Source: Gammaproteobacteria bacterium
Lineage (GTDB): Bacteria; Pseudomonadota; Gammaproteobacteria; Chromatiales; Chromatiaceae
DNA length: 13,517 bases
Assembly: GCA_030620735.1 (NCBI GenBank)
Contig: JAUXDV010000022.1
Span: 1 to 13,517, forward strand
Direction: 5' to 3'
Within the stretch, counting starts at the first letter, position 1. Each line of letters opens with the position of its first letter. Made by a program: the position numbers and the translations under genes. Under the pieces are notes generated by a model. The model was not told the DNA's origin. It searched no databases and was given only the letters and a program-made list of their open reading frames with translations. This document shows, in pieces, positions 1-7,372 of this stretch.

Positions 1-89
1 ATTTGCATTTGTGTTGATTTTGTAATATATTTTGCTGTGTTGTCATAAAACACAACTACTTTTTACTACTAACTAATGAGAATGAAAAG

Positions 90-503
90 ATGGATTTCAA
101 CAATATGACTGCTGATGATTTATACAAATTGGCAAAACAACGTGAGGTTGATGAACGCAAGTGGATCGCGGAAGAGAACAAGCAAAAAATTGCTGAACTC
201 CGTGAAGAACGTAAACAACTGCAAGCCAGGCATAAAAAAGAGATCAATGAGGTAAATTCCAGGATCAGGGCGCTTGGTGGAAAAGTAGCCGGGACTTCAA
301 CAACTGGAAAAGGACGCACAGGCATAAGTGCTGCAATCGTGGAACTGCTTGACGAAGTTGGCGAACTGGATACCACTGCGATTCGGGAAAAACTCGACTC
401 TATTGGCGTCTCAGTTGGCAACCTTGGCCAAACCCTTGCTTATCTGAAGAAAAATGGCAAAGTTGATTCTGTTTCCCGTGGTGTCTACAAGAAGTCTGAG
501 TGA
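90..503 (+). CDS. Small coiled-coil protein with C-terminal winged-helix-like domain, unknown function
   Basis: I do not recognise this 137-residue protein. Residues about 9-65 are very rich in Lys, Glu, Arg and Gln and have the pattern of one long amphipathic coiled coil. A short Gly/Thr/Lys linker follows (about 64-78). Residues about 79-137 look like a compact helix-turn-helix or winged-helix fold: an 'AAIVELLDEVGELDTTAIREKL' type helix pair, a 'SVGNLGQTLAYLKKNGKV' recognition-like helix, and a 'VSRGVYK' wing. This layout (oligomerisation helix plus small DNA-binding domain) resembles nucleoid-associated or small regulatory proteins, but that is inference. There is no signal peptide or membrane segment. 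The start at 90 has only a weak purine-rich ribosome site (GAGAATGAAAAG). A second in-frame Met lies five codons later. The gene is more AT-rich than recQ downstream and ends before a hairpin. Confidence 0.75.
   Translation: MDFNNMTADDLYKLAKQREVDERKWIAEENKQKIAELREERKQLQARHKKEINEVNSRIRALGGKVAGTSTTGKGRTGISAAIVELLDEVGELDTTAIREKLDSIGVSVGNLGQTLAYLKKNGKVDSVSRGVYKKSE
463..491 (+). promoter_or_regulatory. Possible recQ promoter inside the end of the upstream gene
   Basis: TTGATT (463-468), a 17-base spacer and TACAAG (486-491) each match the sigma-70 boxes at four of six positions. A start near 498 would place the hairpin at 528-564 inside the recQ leader. This is a weak match. It is offered because there is no room for a promoter between that hairpin and the recQ start. 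Confidence 0.22.
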
Positions 504-527
504 GCATAAAAGATCCAGAATCATATC

Positions 528-564
528 CCTTGACCCTGCCATAGAGCAGGGTTTTTTATCAAGG
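528..564 (+). terminator. Bulged terminator-like hairpin between the coiled-coil gene and recQ
   Basis: CCCTGC (534-539) pairs with GCAGGG (546-551) around a six-base loop and is followed by six T (552-557), the form of an intrinsic terminator. An outer pair, CCTTGA (528-533) with TCAAGG (559-564), can extend the stem with the T-run bulged out. The outer 3' arm ends two bases before the recQ ribosome site AGGAGG (567-572). It may simply end the upstream transcript, or it may act on recQ expression. Confidence 0.7.
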
Positions 565-577
565 ACAGGAGGTCCCT

Positions 578-2497
578 ATGTCATCAAGGATTGAAAAAGC
601 CCTACAGCACCATTTTGGTTTCACCGAGTTGCTCCCCGGTCAGCAGGCTGTCATACAGCACCTGCTCGACGGCCACTCGGCGGCTGCCGTATTCCCCACC
701 GGCGGGGGGAAATCCCTCTGTTATCAGTTGCCCGCACTACTACTGCCCGGTGTGACCCTGGTCGTCTCCCCGCTGATCGCGCTGATGAAAGACCAGATCG
801 ATGCGCTCACTGCAAAAGGAATCAGCGCCAGCCGGCTTGACTCCTCGCTCACTGTCGATGAGTACAGGGAGGTCGTACAAAAACTCAGGAGCGGCGAACT
901 GCGGCTGCTCTACGTCGCGCCGGAGCGCTTCAACAACGAACGCTTCAGGGCGATGTTGAAGCATGTGCGGATCTCCCTGTTTGCCGTAGACGAGGCGCAC
1001 TGCATCTCGGAGTGGGGCCACAACTTTCGCCCCGACTACCTCAAGCTGGCGGGATTCGCACGCCAGTTCAAAGCCGAACGCATACTGGCATTGACGGCCA
1101 CCGCCACGCCCGCCGTTCTGGATGACATCTGCCGGGGATTCGAGATCGAAGCGGAATGCGCGGTGCGCACCGGCTTTTACCGCCCCAACCTCATCATCGA
1201 GACCAGCGTGATCGAGGAGTCGCAACGTGACCGGGCCTTGTTAGATGCCATCGGCCGCAATCCTCCCGGCGCGGCAATCGTCTATGTCACCCTGCAAAAA
1301 ACAGCCGAGAAGGTCGCTCAACAGCTTGCCGATGCAGGGCTGCCCGCCCGCGCCTATCACGCAGGGCTCAAGAGTGAACTGCGCAGCGAGATCCAGGAGT
1401 GGTTCATGACCTCCACCGCTGCCATCGTGGTCGCCACCATCGCCTTCGGCATGGGGATCGACAAGGCGGATATCCGTGCGGTCTATCACTACAACCTGCC
1501 CAAGAGCCTGGAAAACTACTCCCAGGAGATTGGCCGTGCCGGGCGTGACGGCGCTGCTTCAGTGTGCCAGATGCTGGCCTGCCCGGACGATCTCAACGTG
1601 CTGGAAAATTTTGTCTATGGCGATACGCCGGACAGAGCAGCCTTATATGGCCTGATCACCGAGCTGTTCGCCCAGGAGCAGCACTTCGACGTCAGTCTCT
1701 ATAGCCTCTCTTTCCAGCATGACATTCGCCACCTGGTGTTGCGCACGCTGCTGACCTACCTGGAACTGGATGGCTATCTGCAGGGCGGCACCCCCTTCTA
1801 CTCTGACTACAAATTCAAACCCCTGAAAAGCTCGGCCGAAATTCTCTCACGCTTCGAAGGAGAGCGGCGTCATTTTCTTGCCGCCCTGTTTCGTCAGGCG
1901 GTCAAGAGTAGAGTCTGGTTCACGATTGATCCGGCCGAAGCTGCCTTGGCGCTGCAAACCACCCGCGACAGAATCATACAGGCCCTCGATTGGCTGGGGG
2001 AGCAGCAGTTGCTGGAGGTGAAAGTTGCGGGAATACGCCTGCGTTTTCAGCTTATGCGTCAACCGGACTCCATCGACGCCCTGGTCGATGAACTCTACCA
2101 GCGCATCATCAAGCGGGAGGAGGCGGAGATCCATCGTCTGCAACAGGTCGTAGAGCTGATCACCATGGATGGCTGTCAGAGCAACGCCCTGGCTAGCCAT
2201 TTCGGCGAACAGCGTGAAGCCCCCTGCGGCCATTGCAGCTGGTGCCAGCACGGCAAAAGCGAACTGCCGCCACGCGGTGCGCAAACAATCAGTGAAGCTT
2301 TGTGGCAGGATGTCGAAATCGCCAGGCAGGAACATACAGAGCTACTCGGACAGCCTCGTATATTGAGCCGTTTCCTGTGTGGTATCACATCACCGCGCAT
2401 GAGCCGCAGCAAATTGACCAGCCACCCCCTGTTTGGCAGCCTCGAGAGTGTTTCCTTTGCGAAGGTGCTAGAAAAAGCCCAGAAGAGTATGCGTTAG
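578..2497 (+). CDS. recQ: RecQ-family ATP-dependent DNA helicase with displaced zinc site
   Basis: This is a 3'-5' superfamily 2 DNA helicase acting in recombination and replication-fork repair. Of 639 residues, the N-terminal half is classical RecQ: Walker A TGGGKS at 41-46, DEAH at 138-141, the RecQ aromatic loop HCISEWGHNFRPDY at 141-154, TATATP near 173-178, and motif VI QEIGRAGRDG at 316-325. The zinc cysteines C533, C550, C553 and C556 have the spacing of E. coli RecQ (x16, x2, x2). However, they lie about 210 residues after motif VI rather than about 50. The intervening stretch 340-530 contains helical, winged-helix-like sequence. No clear HRDC domain follows, only about 80 residues with a conserved-looking 'RILSRFLCGITSP...LTSHPLFG' segment. 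The start is set by a strong AGGAGG at 567-572. The stop codon overlaps the porin stop on the other strand. Confidence 0.93.
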   Translation: MSSRIEKALQHHFGFTELLPGQQAVIQHLLDGHSAAAVFPTGGGKSLCYQLPALLLPGVTLVVSPLIALMKDQIDALTAKGISASRLDSSLTVDEYREVVQKLRSGELRLLYVAPERFNNERFRAMLKHVRISLFAVDEAHCISEWGHNFRPDYLKLAGFARQFKAERILALTATATPAVLDDICRGFEIEAECAVRTGFYRPNLIIETSVIEESQRDRALLDAIGRNPPGAAIVYVTLQKTAEKVAQQLADAGLPARAYHAGLKSELRSEIQEWFMTSTAAIVVATIAFGMGIDKADIRAVYHYNLPKSLENYSQEIGRAGRDGAASVCQMLACPDDLNVLENFVYGDTPDRAALYGLITELFAQEQHFDVSLYSLSFQHDIRHLVLRTLLTYLELDGYLQGGTPFYSDYKFKPLKSSAEILSRFEGERRHFLAALFRQAVKSRVWFTIDPAEAALALQTTRDRIIQALDWLGEQQLLEVKVAGIRLRFQLMRQPDSIDALVDELYQRIIKREEAEIHRLQQVVELITMDGCQSNALASHFGEQREAPCGHCSWCQHGKSELPPRGAQTISEALWQDVEIARQEHTELLGQPRILSRFLCGITSPRMSRSKLTSHPLFGSLESVSFAKVLEKAQKSMR

Positions 2498-3996
2498 AAC
2501 TTGTAATCCACATACAAACGGTAGTCAAAGAAGTCATCCGTTACGCTTTCAAACGCATAACCATGCCTGGCCTTATAGGCCGCAAAGTCATAATCAGTTC
2601 TGTAGTTGTTGTATGCAACTCTGAACAGAACACTCAATCCATCGATCTCGTTAAAAAGGCCAAAACCCGTGGTTTTTTCAAAAGAGTAGCGGAAATCAAA
2701 GGTTAATTCAGATCTGTCCTGTCTGGCATCAGCCTGTGAAATACTGTCCGGGAGATTATAATCCGCGTAGCGCACTCGCATCAAAACACCAGGCAGAATC
2801 CCCTTCAGGCCAAAGTCATATTGCAGGCCGACACCAACCGATTTTGTTCCCGCCAGTTCAGAGTCCTGGACCTGATAGGAGTTAAACATTTGCGGTGTGC
2901 CCCAGCGTACAAAAATGGTGCCGCCGTCATACGAATCCTCATTGTATGAAACTTCGTTATAAGCCGTAAAGAATGTCAGCCCCTCATAGTAGGCCTGAAA
3001 TTTCAAACCATAAAACCAGCTATTTACATCTCCGGCAACATGACCGCCAACATCCTGCTGATTGGCATATTGCGCCGCCACTGTCAGGGCCAGGTCGTTG
3101 TCTGCCGGTTTATATTTGTACTGCCCGAAGAGATAGAGGGTATTGACAAAATCATCGGCATAGTAATCCCACCCCTCGAGGGAGAGCCCCTCTTTTGCAT
3201 AGGTGACTGCAAACATCGGCATGGCCTTGTTTGCCCCCGAGTAACTGCCGGAGGAGTCAAAATTATCAGGATTATAATCCCCGCGGAGCAGGTTTTTTCC
3301 TCCGCTGGCAGTGCAGTCGCCATTGGCATCAACGGCCCCACAACCTGTTTTGACACGAGCCGCTCTCACCATATCTTCGAAGTCGAAAGCATTCCTGTCT
3401 TTGAGTCTGGCGATGTAGCCAAAATTGAATTTGAAATCCTCCAGTGAACTGTTTTCATAGGTTGCGCCCTCATGGGTAAAAGGACTCATACGCACATTGG
3501 AAAGAGAGACAAAACGATAATCCGGCATCTCATGACGTCCAACGACGACACGATGTTCATCTGTCTGATACCTGATATAGGCTTCACCCAGTGCGATATA
3601 GGCATCCTGTCCGCCATCCTCCTCATACAACCCGCCCAATCCTTTTCTGTCATCCGGATTGTTTCCCACAGGATTCCCTGTATAGAAAGTTGCACCAATC
3701 GAGGTGTTATACCAGGGCGCTGTCTCATATCCCAGATAGCCGCCGATGGCGGAGTATTGCTGTTTTTTTTCACCCTGGATATTTGCACCCGGTGTTGTAC
3801 TGTCCTGGGTCAGATGCAGGTTGCTGTCACGATATTGCCCGCTGTAACGCAACAACCCCTTGACAGTACCTTTGCTCACCGCATCTTTGAAGCTATTGAC
3901 CTGCTGAGAGTCTTGCGCTGGTTCATCTCCAGCAGCAACTGCATGCATTGAGGCCGAAAAAAGAAACAGAGAGAGAGCGGCGCCCTTAAATATCAT
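2494..3996 (-). CDS. OprD-like outer-membrane porin
   Basis: This 500-residue protein is a predicted outer-membrane beta-barrel for small-solute diffusion. Residues 1-22 form a signal peptide ending in AVAA. The mature part is dominated by alternating aromatic/hydrophobic strands ('FAVTYAKEGLSLEGWDYYAD', 'LYLFGQYKYK', 'SVGVGLQYDFGL') and ends in YVDYKF, the terminal Phe expected for BAM recognition. The segment 'VVVGRHEMPDY...VRMSPFTHEGATYENSSL' and the 'FNFGYIARLKDR' strand resemble the OprD family. Substrate cannot be read from the sequence. Cys219 and Cys228 flank a short Asp/Asn/Gly-rich stretch in a likely external loop and could form a disulfide. The ribosome site is GAGGA (4004-4008 on the complement), seven bases from ATG. 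It lies 79 bases downstream of the ankyrin gene on the same strand. Its stop codon overlaps that of recQ. Confidence 0.85.
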   Translation of the reverse strand: MIFKGAALSLFLFSASMHAVAAGDEPAQDSQQVNSFKDAVSKGTVKGLLRYSGQYRDSNLHLTQDSTTPGANIQGEKKQQYSAIGGYLGYETAPWYNTSIGATFYTGNPVGNNPDDRKGLGGLYEEDGGQDAYIALGEAYIRYQTDEHRVVVGRHEMPDYRFVSLSNVRMSPFTHEGATYENSSLEDFKFNFGYIARLKDRNAFDFEDMVRAARVKTGCGAVDANGDCTASGGKNLLRGDYNPDNFDSSGSYSGANKAMPMFAVTYAKEGLSLEGWDYYADDFVNTLYLFGQYKYKPADNDLALTVAAQYANQQDVGGHVAGDVNSWFYGLKFQAYYEGLTFFTAYNEVSYNEDSYDGGTIFVRWGTPQMFNSYQVQDSELAGTKSVGVGLQYDFGLKGILPGVLMRVRYADYNLPDSISQADARQDRSELTFDFRYSFEKTTGFGLFNEIDGLSVLFRVAYNNYRTDYDFAAYKARHGYAFESVTDDFFDYRLYVDYKF

Positions 3997-4075
3997 TGAG
4001 TCATCCTCGGAAGATACACTGCGGGAGCCAGTGGGGAACTTGCAGGTCCTGAATAGTTACAAAGTGATTAAGAAT

Positions 4076-5017
4076 CTACTGAAACAGAGCGATGATTGCC
4101 TGCTTGCCTTTCTCTTCAGCAATCTGTTGGGCAGTTTGCTCCTCACCATTTTTCACTGTTTTATCAGCACCGCTTGCCAACAGGTAGGAGGCAATTTCGG
4201 CATTATCCGCTTTTACAGCCATCATCAGGGGCGTGAAGCCGTCCTGATCCTGCAGATTGATGTTTGCATGGTGCTCGACAAGATATTTAACGACATCGAG
4301 ATTGCCGCTTTCAACAGCATAGTGAAGCGCAGCTGCGCCAAAGTTATCCTGGAAATTGACGTTTTTCACCCTGCTCAGCATGATCCCTATGATTTCATCC
4401 TGTTGCTTGTTGATGGAGACCATCAGTGGCGTCAGACCCGCATTGTTGGGGACGCAAGGGGCAACATGATTGCTATAGTGAAACAGGGTTTTAACGACAT
4501 CGGCATGACCTGCTTTAATCGCGTGCATCAGGGCCGAATTGCCTTTTCGGTCAGAAGAGCGAACGTCTGCGCCAAACTCCAGCAGTTGCGCGGCGATGAT
4601 GTCATCCCCCCTTTTTGCAGCAATCATCAGTGAATCATATCCTACCCGGGTGCGATCGTGTACATTGGCGCCGAGTTCGATCAATAGAGCGGTAATTTGT
4701 GCATGTCCATTTTCTGCAGCAAAGGTAAGCGCCGTTTCACCTGTCTTGGTTCTGGCATTGACCTCTGCACCATGAGAGAGCAGCACGGAGACAATATTCG
4801 TGTTGCCCGACTCTGCGGCAAACATCAGTGGTCTTTTTCCAAACTTGCCCGGCGCATCGATATTGGCGCCTTTGCTGATCAATTCACCGAGCTGGTCGAC
4901 GGTCCCTCCTGATGCAACATCATGAAGCTGTTCATCCAGCGAGCTGTCAGCCCACACTGTCGAGCTTATCAAGATGGACAAAATGAGTGCTGTTAACAAT
5001 TTTATATGATCCGGCAT
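4076..5017 (-). CDS. Exported ankyrin-repeat protein, probably periplasmic
   Basis: This 313-residue protein has an N-terminal signal peptide (hydrophobic core about 8-20, likely cleavage after VWA at 23) followed almost entirely by ankyrin repeats. About eight units of roughly 33 residues run from 26 to the C-terminus, each with the usual 'G.TALxxAxxxGHxxIVxLLLxxGAxVN' pattern. Clear examples begin near residues 59, 92, 125, 158, 193, 226 and 259. The unit at 158-192 is atypical ('HYSNHVAPCVPNN'), and the last unit is a shortened cap. Ankyrin repeats bind proteins, and no catalytic domain is present. The signal peptide places it in the periplasm, where the cytochrome encoded upstream also works. 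The ribosome site is AAGAGG (5024-5029 on the complement), six bases from ATG. It is likely co-transcribed with the cytochrome (86-base gap) and the porin. Its partner is unknown. Confidence 0.88.
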   Translation of the reverse strand: MPDHIKLLTALILSILISSTVWADSSLDEQLHDVASGGTVDQLGELISKGANIDAPGKFGKRPLMFAAESGNTNIVSVLLSHGAEVNARTKTGETALTFAAENGHAQITALLIELGANVHDRTRVGYDSLMIAAKRGDDIIAAQLLEFGADVRSSDRKGNSALMHAIKAGHADVVKTLFHYSNHVAPCVPNNAGLTPLMVSINKQQDEIIGIMLSRVKNVNFQDNFGAAALHYAVESGNLDVVKYLVEHHANINLQDQDGFTPLMMAVKADNAEIASYLLASGADKTVKNGEEQTAQQIAEEKGKQAIIALFQ

Positions 5018-5066
5018 GCTGAACCTCTTTGAGATATTACTATGAGTTATATTTTTGTATTGATTC

Positions 5067-5108
5067 GTCTGTTTCTAATTGTCTGTTTCTAATTGTCTGT
5101 TTCTTATT
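5067..5108. repeat. Three tandem 14-bp repeats between cytochrome and ankyrin genes
   Basis: The unit GTCTGTTTCTAATT occurs at 5067-5080 and 5081-5094. A third copy at 5095-5108 has one change (GTCTGTTTCTTATT). The third copy contains the TAA stop codon of the cytochrome gene (complement of 5104-5106) and its last Gln codon begins just beyond it. Slipped-strand expansion is the simplest origin. Confidence 0.93.
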
Positions 5109-5877
5109 GTTGAGTGTTAGGCGCTGTCACAAAACCGGGCCTGAAATCGGGATTTTTTTGCTCTAAATCATCGGCAAGCATCCCTTTATCCGGCCGCAGA
5201 CGGGAGACATAATCGGCAATGACTTCAAGATCGTCCTGACTGAATTTCTTGAATTGCTTGACCATCTCTTTGTCCGCATTTCTGCGTTTGCCCAATTTCA
5301 CCCACTCCATTTGCCGTAGTATGTACTGAAAATGTTGTCCATGAATGCGCGGGTAAAACTCTTTTGCGATACCCTCGCCGTTTTCACCGTGACACTCTTT
5401 GCACTCTTCGTTATAGAGTTTTTTACCCTCTTCAAGTCGCAAGCCGGAGCCGACACTGTTAGCAGGAACCATCGGCAGTTGCTCAATATAAGCCGACAGA
5501 TCAGCCAATGCCTGCGGACCCAGAAAAAACAGGGGATCTGTAAAAGGTATCATGGTGGGGTTGTCTCTATTCCCCTTCTGGATATCGGCCAACTGTTTGA
5601 GTATCACGCTTTGATGTTGTCCGGCAATTTGCGGAAAGCGTCCGTCTGGTGAGCCCCACCCCTCCGGCGTGTGGCAGATTGCACAGTTGAAATAGAGCAT
5701 TCTGCCTTTTTGAAGATCAGGCTCTGCCTGGAGAGCAATTTCAACGAACTCATCAACTTTTTTTGGTTCGGCATAGGCAGCTGCTGAAACAAGCAGAGCC
5801 AGACCCATGCTTGTTGCCAATAATAAACAACCCCGGGTTGTTGCAATATCCGTGATCTGGAACAATGAATAGGTCAT
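5104..5877 (-). CDS. Di-heme cytochrome c, c4-like, periplasmic
   Basis: This 257-residue periplasmic electron carrier has two covalent heme sites: CAICH at 65-69 and CKECH at 159-163. Each sits in a class I cytochrome c fold, so the layout is a tandem duplication like cytochrome c4. Candidate distal ligands are Met109 ('NPTMIPF') and Met205 ('NADKEMVKQF'). An N-terminal signal has a hydrophobic core at about 17-34 and likely cleavage after AYA at 36. The polar stretch before the core is longer than usual. The motifs 'FPQIAGQH' and 'YPRIHGQH' recur after each heme, as in c4-type proteins. The start at 5877 has no evident ribosome site, but later Met codons would remove the signal peptide. It is probably the first gene of the cytochrome-ankyrin-porin set. 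The redox partner is not encoded in the window. Confidence 0.9.
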   Translation of the reverse strand: MTYSLFQITDIATTRGCLLLATSMGLALLVSAAAYAEPKKVDEFVEIALQAEPDLQKGRMLYFNCAICHTPEGWGSPDGRFPQIAGQHQSVILKQLADIQKGNRDNPTMIPFTDPLFFLGPQALADLSAYIEQLPMVPANSVGSGLRLEEGKKLYNEECKECHGENGEGIAKEFYPRIHGQHFQYILRQMEWVKLGKRRNADKEMVKQFKKFSQDDLEVIADYVSRLRPDKGMLADDLEQKNPDFRPGFVTAPNTQQ

Positions 5878-6179
5878 ATTGAAATAGGTATTTGAATGAC
5901 TGGATATCTCAGTACAAATCGCTTTGCGACTCGTCCAGAGATTCTTGCAAGTTTTGCCTGATAAATGCCACTATCCATGATTTTGCCAAGGTATTAGGAG
6001 AATAAACCCTCTTTCACACAAAGTCTACCGTTGCTGAAGCGCTGCTTGCGACATCCTGAAGAAGCTGTGACCTTCAACTGGTGATGATCTTTATGCATGA
6101 ATCAAAAGTTGCGATTTATGCGTCACCTAATTACACTGCGACTAACAAGAAATAATTTTAACCAAAGGAGAAAAACATA
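5878..6179. other. Divergent intergenic region with recurring TGCGA(C/T) words
   Basis: This 302-base gap separates the divergent cytochrome and three-gene operons, so promoters for both should lie here. I found no RNA gene or open frame worth calling. The word TGCGAC or TGCGAT occurs four times in the same orientation (within 5924-5930, 6046-6052, 6109-6115 and 6136-6142). The last two flank the proposed plus-strand promoter. No convincing minus-strand promoter was found. Confidence 0.5.
6109..6137 (+). promoter_or_regulatory. Candidate sigma-70 promoter for the three-gene operon
   Basis: TTGCGA (6109-6114), a 17-base spacer and TACACT (6132-6137) each match four of six consensus positions. 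A start near 6144 would leave a leader of about 36 bases containing the ribosome site AAGGAG at 6165-6170, nine bases before ATG. Confidence 0.42.
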
Positions 6180-7364
6180 ATGAGCACCTCTGTCTCACCC
6201 ATGAAACAACTCGACAAGGCGATGAACGGTCTGCGTGACCTCGGACTGGTTCCTGAAACCACTGAAGATGCGCCGATCATCTCCCTGATCGAACAGATTT
6301 CCGATCTTGATGAAGAGAAAACCATCGCCATTGCGCGCACCCTCAACCAGGCCTCCCTGTTTAACCAGGTCGTGCGGGAGCAGATCGACGCCATGAATAT
6401 CGGCCAGCGTTATGAAGATATCACCAACTCATTCAACAGCATTCGTGAAGACGCCAAGAGCATGGTGGATCAGCTGGAGGATGGCAAGATCGATACATTT
6501 GAACGCGTTGGCAACGTCTGGATGAAAGTCACGCGCGGCGACATTCCACAGCGCTTCGACAAGATCAAGGGTGTTTACCTGGACGTTGCTGCTGATTCGA
6601 AAGATCAGATCGAGCGGGAGCATCTGATTCTCAATGCCTATCAGGATTTTCGCGGCTCCCTGAAGCAGTCTGAAGTGCTGGCGCTGGAAGTGCTGAAGAA
6701 GGCGGATGAAAAACTCGGCGGGGCCAAGGGCGCCCTGGAAACCGCCATGAAAGCCGTCGACGCCTATACAGGTGATGATGCTGCTGAAAGGGCAAAGCTG
6801 GAGATGGAGCGCGACCTGAAGATTCGCGGCGTCCAGGATGAAGACAGGCGCTACCAGATTGCCAAGGATCTCTCTGACAACCTGACGGTGAGCTACAACA
6901 CATCCGAGGTGATCATGGCTCGCCTGAATCAGATCAATAGCATCAAGGAGCGTGTCTACCAGCAGGCAATCAGTTTCTTCGGTACCAATGAAAATGTCTT
7001 TACCGCCCTCAGTGCTTCATTTACCGGACTCTTCGGCCTGAATGAAAGCACCAAAGCTCTGAACGCCATGAAGGATGGCGTCAGCAAAAGCCTCGAAGAT
7101 CTGGCCGATATTGGCGGCAAGATTCAGGAGGAGGCGGTAAAAGCCGGCTATGGGCCGACGATACGCGCCGAATCAGTCAAAAAGCTGGTCGATTCAGTCA
7201 CCGATTTCCAGGAGAAGTCGCTGTTGATCATTAATGAGATGCGTGAATTGAGCACCAAAAATGCCGAGGAGATTCGTGTTGCGGTTGAGGATGGAAAAAC
7301 ACGCATTGCTCACCTGGTCGAGTCAGGCAAGGCGCTGCCCATCGACAACTTTACTGCATCCTGA
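6180..7364 (+). CDS. Soluble all-helical protein, possibly TelA-like, first gene of an uncharacterised operon
   Basis: This 394-residue protein has no signal peptide or membrane segment and is predicted to be almost entirely alpha-helical. Long acidic/basic helices are rich in Lys, Glu, Ala and Asp. A slightly more hydrophobic segment near 265-290 ('AISFFGTNENVFTALSASFTGLFG') interrupts them. A helical run follows to the end ('LLIINEMRELSTKNAEEIRVAVEDGKTRI'). The overall pattern and the C-terminal part recall TelA/YaaN toxic-anion-resistance helical proteins. That is a structural impression, not a motif match, and some databases label similar proteins loosely as 'cell surface protein'. It starts after a strong AAGGAG (6165-6170). 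The next gene begins eight bases after its stop, so the two are probably co-translated. Location is likely the cytoplasm, perhaps at the membrane through the second gene product. Confidence 0.82.
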   Translation: MSTSVSPMKQLDKAMNGLRDLGLVPETTEDAPIISLIEQISDLDEEKTIAIARTLNQASLFNQVVREQIDAMNIGQRYEDITNSFNSIREDAKSMVDQLEDGKIDTFERVGNVWMKVTRGDIPQRFDKIKGVYLDVAADSKDQIEREHLILNAYQDFRGSLKQSEVLALEVLKKADEKLGGAKGALETAMKAVDAYTGDDAAERAKLEMERDLKIRGVQDEDRRYQIAKDLSDNLTVSYNTSEVIMARLNQINSIKERVYQQAISFFGTNENVFTALSASFTGLFGLNESTKALNAMKDGVSKSLEDLADIGGKIQEEAVKAGYGPTIRAESVKKLVDSVTDFQEKSLLIINEMRELSTKNAEEIRVAVEDGKTRIAHLVESGKALPIDNFTAS

Positions 7365-7372
7365 AACCGGAC

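Noticed and set aside
76..108. Ten-codon upstream frame overlapping the start of the first gene.
   Set aside because: No ribosome site or conserved feature. Overlapping ATGs are expected in this AT-rich leader.
740..1225. Long frames opposite recQ (740-1225, 1241-1489, 1847-2335) and similar ones opposite the Gly-tail protein and recD.
   Set aside because: They lie wholly inside strongly supported genes, lack ribosome sites and show low-complexity or patternless translations, as expected of shadow frames in GC-rich codons.
5878..5960. Promoter for the cytochrome gene on the minus strand.
   Set aside because: I tried TTGCAA and TTGTAC as -35 boxes, but neither has an acceptable -10 at 16-18 bases, so none is reported.
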